This document shows, one piece after another, positions 1 to 8,200 of a DNA stretch of 64,000 bases. Origin of the DNA: Gracilibacillus alcaliphilus (lineage in GTDB: Bacteria > Bacillota > Bacilli > Bacillales > Amphibacillaceae); assembly GCF_016909015.1 (NCBI RefSeq), contig NZ_JAFBFA010000018.1, positions 1-64,000 on the forward strand. Reading direction: 5' to 3'. Made by a program: the position numbers and the translations under genes. The first letter of the stretch is position 1; each line of letters begins with the position of its first letter. The notes beneath the pieces were generated by a model, which saw nothing but the letters and a program-made list of their open reading frames with translations, searched no databases and had not been told where the DNA came from.

Positions 1-91
1 ACTCTCTATACTACCAAGGGGGATTCTTTTCTGTAAAATTGATTCTACGCTCATTTCCCCTCATATTTCTTCATTACAGGAATGCTTTCTA

Positions 92-1285
92 TTGGTTATT
101 CCAGCGTTACTAACTGGATGCAGTTTCGGAAAAAAAGAAGTGATTCTATGGAATCCCTTCACCGGTGCTGATGGGGATTATTTTAATGAAATGGTCGAAG
201 AATATAATGCGATCGATGGACATGAGTATACAATAAAGAATATTGTTGTTCCTGATATGTATACAAAGATCTATACCGTAACCAACTCTGACAAGGATAA
301 AGATGTACCAGACTTAGCTGTTATTCATGCAGAGCGGGTTCCATTATTTGTAGAACAAGGTTTATTGAATCCCATGGAAAATGTACTGAAAGATCAATCA
401 AACATTAATGAAACTGCCTATTTGCCACAAACATGGGAAGCGGGGGATATTGACGGGGAAAGATACTCTGTTCCATTAGATATCCACTCTTCTGTTCTTT
501 ACTATAATAAAGATTTATTAGATCAATATGCACCTAATGCACTTGATGACGAAGTAATCACCATTGATGAAATCAATGAAATCACCGAAAAAGCAAAGGC
601 GGATAATAAGATTACCTATCCTATCAATGTGGAAACATGGACTGCCTTGAGCTTGATGGTACAAAATGGTGGAGCTATTCATGATGGGGACATTCCTACC
701 ATCAATACACCGGAAATGAAAAAATCTTTAGAAACATTAAGAGGGTTTGTTGAATCTGGTGCAGCGCAAGAAGATGGAGACGATGCCAGTCAATTATTCC
801 AATCTGGTGAATCTGTCTTTTTACAAGATGGCACTTGGTATGCAGGCGGTTTGAAGGACATGGATGATTTGAATTGGGGAGTTACCAACACACCAGCATA
901 TTCACCTGATAACATTATCAATTGGAGCTCTTCACACCAATTTGCCACGTTGAAGAAAGAACGGAAGGAAGAAATGGAGCAAGAAATCGGCCAATTTTTA
1001 GAATTCGTACGGGAAAAATCCATGTCATGGGCAGAATCCGGGCAAAATGCAGCAAGCTCCGATGTATATGAAAGTGCTGAATATCAAGATATGCCGCAGT
1101 CTTTTCTTATGGAAAATGATAAACAAAAAGAATCCATGGTTATCTTTGATTTTGTGAATTATGGTAATACCAGTGAAGCAATTGGCTCTGTTGCAAGAGA
1201 TATTATTTATGGACGAATCGATATTGATGAAGGGTTAGTAAAAGCACAACAAACAGTTGATGACAAATTAAAGGAAGGAAACTAA
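92..1285 (+). CDS. Sugar ABC transporter substrate-binding lipoprotein, family 1; N-terminus uncertain
   Basis: Extracellular solute-binding protein that would hand an oligosaccharide to the permeases encoded next. A lipobox-like LLTGC is followed by the mature fold (VILWNPFTGADGDYF, then a YNKDLLDQY hinge segment), about 390 residues as usual for the family. The first usable in-frame start, TTG at 92, leaves only ten residues before the lipid cysteine and no positive n-region, too short for a signal peptide. The frame stays open to the window edge without a convincing start. A normal-looking segment (FFITGMLSI) lies in another frame directly before VIPALLTGC, so a one-base frameshift near 94 is possible. 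Family assignment is safe; the start is not. Confidence 0.8.
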   Translation: MVIPALLTGCSFGKKEVILWNPFTGADGDYFNEMVEEYNAIDGHEYTIKNIVVPDMYTKIYTVTNSDKDKDVPDLAVIHAERVPLFVEQGLLNPMENVLKDQSNINETAYLPQTWEAGDIDGERYSVPLDIHSSVLYYNKDLLDQYAPNALDDEVITIDEINEITEKAKADNKITYPINVETWTALSLMVQNGGAIHDGDIPTINTPEMKKSLETLRGFVESGAAQEDGDDASQLFQSGESVFLQDGTWYAGGLKDMDDLNWGVTNTPAYSPDNIINWSSSHQFATLKKERKEEMEQEIGQFLEFVREKSMSWAESGQNAASSDVYESAEYQDMPQSFLMENDKQKESMVIFDFVNYGNTSEAIGSVARDIIYGRIDIDEGLVKAQQTVDDKLKEGN

Positions 1286-1289
1286 GGGC

Positions 1290-2222
1290 ATGGAGGGAAT
1301 AGCAGAAAAACATGAACCAGATAAAACAACAGGGCTGGCTCCATCCAAAAAGAAAAAGAGTCTCAGCCATTTGGTGTATATCGGGCCGCATTTAATTCTA
1401 TTCTTGATCTTTGGTATTCTGCCGCTGATTTATGGAATCTATGTTTCCTTTACCAGATGGGATTTAGTCGGACAGCCGGAGTGGGTAGGATTAGCTAATT
1501 ATAAGGAAGTATTGTTCAATCAAAGTTCCACGTTTCATAGCCAATTTTTTAATGGGGTTAAAAATACACTTATTTTCGTAGTAATAAGTGTCCCGCTATT
1601 AATCATTATTCCGCTAATTATAGCATTAGCACTTAATACAAAAGTTAAAGCGGCTAGCCTGTTTCAATCTATCTTTTACATTCCGGGGTTATTTTCTATT
1701 TCCGCGGTAGCACTAATTTGGCTGCTTGTGTTTAATAAACGGCTTGGACCTATTAATAATATTCTCGGCTCTGATGCGAACTGGTTTACTTCCCAGCCGC
1801 ACGCATGGCTGTTAATTCTTGTTGTTTCTGTATGGTGGGGAATTGGCGGAAATTTGGTCATTTATCGAGCGGCACTCAGCAGTATTTCCAAAGACATGTT
1901 TGAAGCAGCAGATATAGACGGGGCTGGATCCATCAAAAAATTCTTTTATATTACTATTCCGTCGATTAAATTTCCGATTCTCTATACGCTTGTTATGACA
2001 ACACTTGCTAGTTTCAATATCTATGGACAGCCCGTTATGCTGACAAATGGCGGGCCTACGGAATCAACAACAGTAGCTATGATGTATATCCGAAACCTTG
2101 CCTTTGGAAGCGGACAATCAGTAGCCGGTGTCGCCTCCGCAATGGCTATGCTGCTAGGAATAATCATGGTTATTGTCTCTATTTTCCAATTTGTTGTATT
2201 AAGTAAAGATGATACCAAATAA
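1290..2222 (+). CDS. Sugar ABC transporter permease, MalF/UgpA type
   Basis: Inner-membrane subunit of a carbohydrate importer, 310 residues. A basic cytoplasmic N-terminus precedes about six transmembrane helices, the first around residues 30-52 (HLILFLIFGILPLIYGIYV). The ATPase-contacting EAA loop is visible as EAADIDGAGSIKKFFYITIP. It begins 4 bases after the binding-protein stop and pairs with the permease at 2264. No ATPase gene follows. The substrate is unknown, but the GH2 enzyme in the same operon suggests a beta-galactoside, beta-glucuronide or related oligomer (inference). Confidence 0.95.
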   Translation: MEGIAEKHEPDKTTGLAPSKKKKSLSHLVYIGPHLILFLIFGILPLIYGIYVSFTRWDLVGQPEWVGLANYKEVLFNQSSTFHSQFFNGVKNTLIFVVISVPLLIIIPLIIALALNTKVKAASLFQSIFYIPGLFSISAVALIWLLVFNKRLGPINNILGSDANWFTSQPHAWLLILVVSVWWGIGGNLVIYRAALSSISKDMFEAADIDGAGSIKKFFYITIPSIKFPILYTLVMTTLASFNIYGQPVMLTNGGPTESTTVAMMYIRNLAFGSGQSVAGVASAMAMLLGIIMVIVSIFQFVVLSKDDTK

Positions 2223-2263
2223 CAGCATAGTGAAGGATATGCGATTGCAAAGGAGGAAATCTA

Positions 2264-3106
2264 GTGAAAAAAGTAAGTATGTCTAAAACTATTTCCTATA
2301 TTTTTCTTGTATTTATGACCTTGATATGGGTTGTCCCGCTACTATTTGGTGTTTTCACATCTTTCAAATCGGAAACAGAAATTAAAGGAGTGGGCTTTCA
2401 GTTACTGCCTGTCAATTGGACATTAAATCAGTATATAGATGTACTGGAAAACACCACAAATGCGCCTATCATTAGGTGGTTTATCAATTCTATGCTTATA
2501 TCTGTTACACATACTATATTAGTCGTAGTGATCGTGTCTTTAGCAGCCTATGGGTATACACGTCTCCAATTTAAAGGGAGAAACTTGCTGTTTTGGACTT
2601 TATTATGTGCTTCCATGTTTCCAAGCGTTGTAAATATTATTCCTACTTATAAAATTGTGGATACGTTTGGATGGGTCAATACCATGTGGTCTTGTGTGGT
2701 CCCAGGATTAGGTGGGGTCGCACATATATTCCTTGTGAGGCAGTTTATGCTGGGTATCCCTAAAGAATATGATGAATCTGCCAAAATGGACGGTGCTAGC
2801 GATTTTTACATCTATTCTCGGATTATCCTGCCTTTAATTAAACCAATCTTAATTGTTGTCGCCTTATTTACTTTTACTGGTTCATGGAATGACTTTCTGT
2901 GGCCGACCATTGTCTTCAATGATGTAGAGGCTATGCCAATTACAGCTGGTTTGGAATTATTAAAGGGAATATACGGTGATTATCTGTTTATGGGACAATT
3001 GATGGCCTCTGCTTCTTTGGCTCTCATCCCAACATTTGTCATGTTCTTATTTGCCCAAAAATACTTTATTGAATCCTTATCATTATCTTCTGGAATTAAA
3101 GGATGA
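2264..3106 (+). CDS. Sugar ABC transporter permease, MalG type
   Basis: Second permease subunit, 280 residues, about six transmembrane helices. Its EAA loop reads ESAKMDGASDFYIYSRIILP and it ends in the typical ...SLSSGIKG tail of MalG-like proteins. The start is GTG at 2264, chosen because AAAGGAGG lies 7 bases upstream. It forms a heterodimer with the 1290-2222 product (family knowledge) and is followed after 6 bases by a small membrane protein in the same operon. Confidence 0.95.
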   Translation: MKKVSMSKTISYIFLVFMTLIWVVPLLFGVFTSFKSETEIKGVGFQLLPVNWTLNQYIDVLENTTNAPIIRWFINSMLISVTHTILVVVIVSLAAYGYTRLQFKGRNLLFWTLLCASMFPSVVNIIPTYKIVDTFGWVNTMWSCVVPGLGGVAHIFLVRQFMLGIPKEYDESAKMDGASDFYIYSRIILPLIKPILIVVALFTFTGSWNDFLWPTIVFNDVEAMPITAGLELLKGIYGDYLFMGQLMASASLALIPTFVMFLFAQKYFIESLSLSSGIKG

Positions 3107-3112
3107 TAGAAT

Positions 3113-3532
3113 ATGAAAAAGAAACATAAATTAGAAAGCGTTTTACTTCGATTGGGCTCTATCTGGAATATCATAACAGGCGCCATTACACTATTCTATT
3201 ACAGCTCCTGGCTACAACAGAATGTGTTAATTGAGCCGGTCGCTGCTAATCCCAGCAGTTTATTTACCGATCGTTACTATTTTCAAAGTATCTATTTATT
3301 TGTGATTGGGTATGGACTGGTATTCATTTTGGTCGGAGCAATGAATTTCTTTTTATCTACCAGGCTTAAACAAGAGAAGATCCCTGTCAAACTCATCGTT
3401 TGGCTGTCTATTTGGGCTCTCATTTCATATTTAACAGTCGATGTGATTGGATTTGTCTTTTATTTTGCTACAGTCATTATTTTCATTGTTAAAAACATGG
3501 CGTTTAAAGTAGCAAAAAACCAATATCAATAA
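3113..3532 (+). CDS. Small 4-helix membrane protein in an ABC/GH2 operon
   Basis: Unrecognised 139-residue protein. It has four hydrophobic segments, roughly residues 10-32, 60-82, 92-112 and 115-132, short basic loops, and no signal-peptide cleavage site. It sits 6 bases after the MalG-type permease stop and 62 bases before the GH2 gene, so it is very probably co-transcribed with them. A role as a transporter accessory or in sugar sensing is possible, but nothing in the sequence shows this. Confidence 0.7.
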   Translation: MKKKHKLESVLLRLGSIWNIITGAITLFYYSSWLQQNVLIEPVAANPSSLFTDRYYFQSIYLFVIGYGLVFILVGAMNFFLSTRLKQEKIPVKLIVWLSIWALISYLTVDVIGFVFYFATVIIFIVKNMAFKVAKNQYQ

Positions 3533-3594
3533 TATGAAACAAGAGTCTGCACTAGATAAAACGAATAAAAACGCACAATAGAGGGGGAACACCA

Positions 3595-5415
3595 ATGAAG
3601 AGAAATGAATACCCTAGGCCGCAATTTATGCGGGAACAATGGTTAAATTTGAATGGAGAGTGGGAATTTGATTTTGATGACCGGAATCAAGGAGAAACAG
3701 ACAAGTGGTATACTAAGAACCATTCTCTATCGCGAAAAATAAATGTACCTTTTGCTTTTCAATCCGAATTAAGCGGGATTGGAGAAACAGGTTTTCACGA
3801 TATCGTTTGGTATAAACGGGATATCCAAATTCCGAAAGAATGGCAAGGGAAATCGATTATTCTGCATTTTGGTGCTGTAGACTTTCATACAAAAGTATAC
3901 GTTAATGAGATGTTTATCGGAGAACACATTGGTGGGAATACATCTTTCTCCTTTGATATCACTAACCATCTTTCTTGGGGAGAAACAGAGTACCTAACCG
4001 TTAGAGTGGAAGATCCATCAACAGATGAAACCATACCACGCGGTAAACAGTACTGGAAGGAAGACCCTCAAGCAATATGGTATACACGAACAACCGGTAT
4101 TTGGCAGACTGTTTGGCTGGAGCCGGTGGCAGATAATTATATCAAGCAAGTGAAAATGACTCCTCTATTGGATAGCGGCGAAATTGCGATGGAATTTGAC
4201 TTATCCAATGGCTGTATAGACAAACAGTTACAAGTAGATATATCCTATCAGGGCCAAAACATTGTGAATGATATCATTGTTGTGAAAGAAGATATGCTGA
4301 AAAGGAAATTCTATTTATTCCATAATGAAATAGATCGGAGTGAATTCCACGGGACCGGCTGGACTTGGAAACCGGAAACACCGAATCTATTTGATGTCTC
4401 TTTTACATTATCTGATAAGCAGAAGCAGCTGGACGCGGTGCAATCTTATTTCGGCATGAGGAAAGTACATGCCGAAAATGGCATGGTCTACCTTAATAAC
4501 CGGCCATACTATCAGAAACTTGTCCTTGACCAGGGGTATTGGCCGTCAGGATTGTTGACAGCTCCAACAGATGAGGATTATATCAATGATATTTTAAAAG
4601 CAAAAGAGTTAGGCTTTAACGGATGTCGGAAGCATCAAAAGGTAGAAGACCCTCGTTTTCTATACTGGGCTGATAAATTGGGATTTATTGTGTGGGGTGA
4701 ATGTGCCTCTCCTTCCGTGTATTCGAATAAAACAGTGGAATATGTAACAAAAGAATGGCTGGAAATCGTCGAACGTGATTACAATCATCCCTCTATCATT
4801 GTATGGACACCCATCAATGAAAGTTGGGGAGTTCCCGAAATTAGTGTGAATAGAACACAGCAGCATTTCTCTCAAGCTATCTATCATTTGATCCATTCTT
4901 TAGATCCCACTAGGTTGGTCATATCCAATGATGGATGGGAAATGACAGAAACAGATATTTGCGGTATCCATAGCTATGTACACGGCAATAAAGAGGAAGT
5001 GGAGAAATATCAGCATTTTGCAGCATCACTTTCAACAAAAGAGGATATTCTCGCCTCCGAACCAAATAGACGGCGCATTTATTGCAATAGCTTTACACAT
5101 CAAGGGGAACCTATTATGCTGACAGAATTCGGTGGCATTGGTTTTAGTAAAGGTAACAGCAAGGGATGGGGTTATACTTCCGCAAAGGATGAAACGGAGT
5201 TTTTAGAGGATTATCAACGTGTGATCCAAGCAATCTATCAATCCAATGCTATTATGGGATTCTGTTACACTCAATTTACTGATGTGGAACAAGAACAAAA
5301 TGGCTTATTAACCTATGATCGTCAATATAAATGCGATCCGGAAAAGGTAAAAATGATTAACGATCAATGGCACCCTGACACGATCGACAAACGGCAATTT
5401 TCTGCTAGTGAATAA
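3595..5415 (+). CDS. Glycoside hydrolase family 2 protein (beta-galactosidase/beta-glucuronidase-like)
   Basis: Retaining beta-glycosidase, 606 residues, no signal peptide, hence probably cytoplasmic and acting on imported oligomers. Domain order is the GH2 norm: N-terminal sugar-binding sandwich (1-180, opening with EYPRPQFMREQWLNLNGEWEF), immunoglobulin-like domain (about 185-290), TIM barrel (about 295-600). The acid/base is Glu409 in TPINESWG and the nucleophile Glu511 in LTEFGG. AGAGGGGG precedes the ATG. Exact specificity cannot be read from the sequence. It is the last gene of the operon starting before 92. Confidence 0.95.
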   Translation: MKRNEYPRPQFMREQWLNLNGEWEFDFDDRNQGETDKWYTKNHSLSRKINVPFAFQSELSGIGETGFHDIVWYKRDIQIPKEWQGKSIILHFGAVDFHTKVYVNEMFIGEHIGGNTSFSFDITNHLSWGETEYLTVRVEDPSTDETIPRGKQYWKEDPQAIWYTRTTGIWQTVWLEPVADNYIKQVKMTPLLDSGEIAMEFDLSNGCIDKQLQVDISYQGQNIVNDIIVVKEDMLKRKFYLFHNEIDRSEFHGTGWTWKPETPNLFDVSFTLSDKQKQLDAVQSYFGMRKVHAENGMVYLNNRPYYQKLVLDQGYWPSGLLTAPTDEDYINDILKAKELGFNGCRKHQKVEDPRFLYWADKLGFIVWGECASPSVYSNKTVEYVTKEWLEIVERDYNHPSIIVWTPINESWGVPEISVNRTQQHFSQAIYHLIHSLDPTRLVISNDGWEMTETDICGIHSYVHGNKEEVEKYQHFAASLSTKEDILASEPNRRRIYCNSFTHQGEPIMLTEFGGIGFSKGNSKGWGYTSAKDETEFLEDYQRVIQAIYQSNAIMGFCYTQFTDVEQEQNGLLTYDRQYKCDPEKVKMINDQWHPDTIDKRQFSASE

Positions 5416-5435
5416 AAGCACCTGTAAAAAGGATC

Positions 5436-5470
5436 AAAAAGGAGACCTGTTATCGTCTCCTTTTTGTTAG
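5436..5470 (+). terminator. Intrinsic terminator after the GH2 operon
   Basis: A perfect 11-bp stem (5436-5446 with 5455-5465) and an 8-base loop end in a run of T. It closes the ABC/GH2 operon. Confidence 0.85.
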
Positions 5471-5488
5471 CATGCATTTATCCTTCTA

Positions 5489-5870
5489 TTGCCCTGTGCC
5501 AAGCTTGAAAAAAATCTTTTACTGTCGCATATCTCTTTGGCCTATTTATTTCTACAACTATACTGGCAGCCTGAGAACGGTCCATTTTACCACCTAGCCA
5601 TTCTGCCGTCTCCTCCCTTTCTTTTAACGTCCTGCGAACAAAAGCGAGGCGTCATATTCTCAAAACATCTACCGATTATTTACTTGGTGTGACTGATACA
5701 CCAAAGCCGGTAATCAACTACTCTGTAACGGAAAAATTATCATTAAATCTGTCGGAAATACAAGTAGTGCAGGAAATGAAGAAATCACTGCTTGGGGAAA
5801 TTTGTGATCAACCCGAAGAAACGTAAAACGCCTAGAACGATGCTGGGATTTTGTTGAAGGCGAGAAATAA
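5489..5870 (+). pseudogene. Decayed XRE-family (HTH) regulator
   Basis: Remnant of a lambda-repressor-like regulator broken by frameshifts. The phrase STDYLLGVTDTPKP (5665-5706), a hallmark of XRE regulators just after the helix-turn-helix, is plain. It is followed by SEIQVVQEMKKSLLGEI and, after a one-base shift near 5820, by VKRLERCWDFVEGEK and a stop at 5868-5870. Upstream, pieces resembling a helix-turn-helix (LYWQPENG) lie in another frame. The same C-terminal tail occurs again at 14409-14510. No intact reading frame remains. Confidence 0.75.
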
Positions 5871-5873
5871 GTG

Positions 5874-5905
5874 AAACCCTAGAGAAATTTTCTAGGGTTT
5901 TTTAT
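5874..5905 (+). terminator. Intrinsic terminator after the XRE remnant
   Basis: Stem AAACCCTAGA (5874-5883) with TCTAGGGTTT (5891-5900), followed by a T-run. It survives behind the decayed regulator. Confidence 0.8.
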
Positions 5906-6149
5906 TGGATTAATCGACAGCAAATGTTAAACGATCCATAATAATAAGTTCTGAATATTTCACACGAACTTCCCAGTAAATAAACTAAAACTTCACGATA
6001 TTCCCACAAATTCAGTATTTTCTGCACTTTTCCTTCAGCAAAATCCCAAAACCTCAGCACGAAATCCAGTTTTTACACTTATCTCCCCAAATACATCCAC
6101 ATGCACGCTGTTGTCCATTATTCTATGCTTAACTCACCGCGGAATAAAC

Positions 6150-6163
6150 GATAAGCGCTTATC
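6150..6163. promoter_or_regulatory. Perfect 14-bp palindrome before the sigma-factor gene
   Basis: GATAAGCGCTTATC lies between the 5' flank and the AGGAG ribosome binding site (6168-6172) of the gene at 6181. It could be an operator or a leader hairpin. The 245 bases before it (5906-6149) show nothing recognisable. Confidence 0.45.
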
Positions 6164-6180
6164 TCTCAGGAGCCAAGCAT

Positions 6181-6687
6181 ATGCAGTATGAACAAACACT
6201 TGCAGAACATGAACGAATGATTTATCATCTGATTCACAAATACCAAATCCGTGATCAGGAAGGAGAATTTTATCAAGAAGGACTGATTGCCCTCTGGCAT
6301 GCTTTGAAGTCACATGATCCAGCCAAATCGAAATTCTCAACCTATGCCTACAGCTGTATCTCTCGACGTTTTATAAACAAAATGAAAAAGGAAAACAGGG
6401 AACGAGAACAAATACAGCGCCTGCAGGAACAAGCATCGATCGATGACTTAATCACAGAAGATGAACATGTTTTTGATCCCGTCTTTTTTCAAGCTATACA
6501 ACGCACCTTATCCCCCAAACAATGGTGGTGGTTTATCGGCTATATCTGTCGCGACCAGTCCGTCAAAGAGATTGCTGCCCAGCACCAAGTTACAGAGAAT
6601 GCCGTAAAGAACTGGGGTAAACATGCCCGGCCGAAACTTCAACAACTGGTGCAGACACAATGGAGTGACGGAGGTGCATTGTCATGA
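6181..6687 (+). CDS. Sigma-70 family RNA polymerase sigma factor (ECF/phage-like, short)
   Basis: 168-residue sigma factor with regions 2 and 4 only. Region 2 holds EFYQEGLIALWHALKSHD and FSTYAYSCISRRFINKM (about residues 29-65). Region 4 ends in a helix-turn-helix, SVKEIAAQHQVTENAVKNW (about 122-140). It starts at ATG 6181 behind AGGAG and overlaps the M15 peptidase gene by ATGA, so the two are translationally coupled. A sigma factor coupled to a lysin-like enzyme recalls phage or PBSX-type late regulation (inference), but no structural phage gene is nearby. Confidence 0.88.
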   Translation: MQYEQTLAEHERMIYHLIHKYQIRDQEGEFYQEGLIALWHALKSHDPAKSKFSTYAYSCISRRFINKMKKENREREQIQRLQEQASIDDLITEDEHVFDPVFFQAIQRTLSPKQWWWFIGYICRDQSVKEIAAQHQVTENAVKNWGKHARPKLQQLVQTQWSDGGALS

Positions 6688-7562
6688 CTGTTTCATTAGA
6701 CACACTGCTGGAGCGATCCAACCGAAATATGGGGACAGACATAGAGCCAGCCGTCAAACAAGCAGGCCTTGAAGTTATTCGCCGTGCCTATGCAGAAGGA
6801 ATTTTTGCACAGATAACGGAAGGTTACCGCAATAACAGCCGCCAACAAGCCCTATATGATCAAGGACGAACAACACCAGGTAATATTGTTACCCATGCAC
6901 GTGCAGGGCAGTCCTACCATAATTACGGTTTAGCAATAGATTATGTACTTGTCAGCCGAGACGGCAAGAAGGCAGTCTGGGAAGTGTCGAAGGATTGGCG
7001 TCGTGTGGCTAGCATTGCAAAAGGATTAGGCTTTGAATGGGGCGGAGATTGGAAAGGATTTAAAGATTACCCCCATCTGCAAATGACTGGTGGGCTGACA
7101 CTGGCTCAGCTCCAAGCCGGTAAGAGACCTTTCTTTTCGCATAAACCTAAACCAGCTGGCACAGGGAAAAATGATGTAATAGCAATGATCCAACAAACTC
7201 TAAATGACCGTTATGCCTTTCATATCAAGGTAGATAACCAATTTGGTCCAGAGACAAGCAAGGCTCTTCTGAAAGCCTATCAAACCGAATTAAACCAACA
7301 ATTCGAGGCTGGATTAGCAGTGGATGGTATCTGGGGAGCAAAAACACAAGCTGCTTCTGTTACCGTTCGACAAGGGGCAAAAGGACAGCTTACTTGGATA
7401 TTGCAGGCACTGCTCTATGCCAAAGGCTATGACCCACAAGGCATCGACGGTATCTTTGGCAAAAGGACAACTGCTCAAGTGCGTGCGTTTCAGAAGGATC
7501 ATCATTTAAGTGTAGATGGACTAGCGGGAAAACAGACTTTTCGAAGCTTATTTCAAGGTTAA
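6684..7562 (+). CDS. M15-type peptidoglycan peptidase with two peptidoglycan-binding repeats (endolysin/CwlK-like)
   Basis: Zinc peptidase that cuts cell-wall stem peptides, 292 residues, no signal peptide. The catalytic domain (1-140) has the SYHNYGLAID motif (His79, Asp86) and a third ligand His131 in DYPHLQ. Two peptidoglycan-binding type-1 repeats follow: about 155-225 (VDGIWGAKT) and 230-291 (IDGIFGKRT, VDGLAGKQT). The lack of a signal peptide and coupling to a sigma factor fit a phage-type endolysin needing a holin or lysis for release. Family is certain; D-Ala-D-Ala versus L-Ala-D-Glu cleavage is not decidable. Confidence 0.93.
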   Translation: MTVSLDTLLERSNRNMGTDIEPAVKQAGLEVIRRAYAEGIFAQITEGYRNNSRQQALYDQGRTTPGNIVTHARAGQSYHNYGLAIDYVLVSRDGKKAVWEVSKDWRRVASIAKGLGFEWGGDWKGFKDYPHLQMTGGLTLAQLQAGKRPFFSHKPKPAGTGKNDVIAMIQQTLNDRYAFHIKVDNQFGPETSKALLKAYQTELNQQFEAGLAVDGIWGAKTQAASVTVRQGAKGQLTWILQALLYAKGYDPQGIDGIFGKRTTAQVRAFQKDHHLSVDGLAGKQTFRSLFQG

Positions 7563-7590
7563 AAAAGTAAAAGAATTCTAAGATGATAAG

Positions 7591-7626
7591 CTCCCTTTAA
7601 GGCTAATTTGCCTAAGGGGAGTTTTT
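7591..7626 (+). terminator. Intrinsic terminator after the M15 peptidase
   Basis: Imperfect stem CTCCCTTTAAGGC (7591-7603) with GCCTAAGGGGAG (7610-7621), followed by TTTTT. Confidence 0.8.
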
Positions 7627-7696
7627 ATATCTAGAAGATGTACACCGAGAATTTGCCCTAAACTTTTCATCAAAACCTCTTTATTCACCAGATTAG

Positions 7697-7981
7697 GGGG
7701 AACTCTTTCTTCTGAAGCTGCGAATAGATTGTCCGCTGCCATCATTCCCATTCTTGGATGAAAATCTAAAAATAATTCAACAATCGCTTACCGAAAACCA
7801 AACCAATTCGCTAAATTTGGAAGTTGGCAGCGGACTGGGGCTGCTTAATACTCATCAAAGAATCCAGCTGGCCTATGGAAACCGCTACAGAATGAAGATA
7901 GATAGCAAATATAAAGAAAGGACAACTATTTCATTAAGTATTCCTTGGGAAAATGATGATGGGGAGCAGGCTGTAGGATAG
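7697..7981 (+). pseudogene. C-terminal ATPase-domain fragment of a YesM-type histidine kinase
   Basis: The open frame encodes only the end of a HATPase_c domain. A degenerate N-box/D-box-like stretch (LRIDCPLPSF) is followed by GSGLGLLNTHQRIQLAYG, the G2 box typical of YesM/LytS kinases, and by TTISLSIPWEND. About 500 residues that should precede it are missing and no start codon has a ribosome binding site. A similar, more decayed tail is at 40285-40414. Confidence 0.8.
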
Positions 7982-8047
7982 ATGAGCCCCCATTACCTGC
8001 TTCTCTTATTTGATCACACTGTGAAAACACTCGATATATGGATTGAT

Positions 8048-8200
8048 TTATACAGGTGATAAATCACAACACACTTCAGCAAAGGTCACCTGAAGGATTG
8101 TTTCAGCTGGGAAGGAAGTACAATAACCAAAAGGGGATTTAATCAATTTTTGTTCAACGAGATCTTCTAAAGATAGGAAATATCTGCTCTCTATAGCACT
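8048..8200 (-). other. Short open fragment, possible gene remnant
   Basis: About 50 sense codons without a start signal, ending in a stop at 8048-8050. Readable segments are IESRYFLSLEDLVEQKLI and FPAETILQVTFAEVCCDLS. It reads like coding sequence but I do not recognise the family. It overlaps the palindrome at 8056-8067. Confidence 0.25.
8056..8067. promoter_or_regulatory. GTGATAAATCAC palindrome
   Basis: Two 5-bp arms around AA. The identical 12-mer occurs at 55045-55056, so it may be a shared regulator site (inference). Confidence 0.35.
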
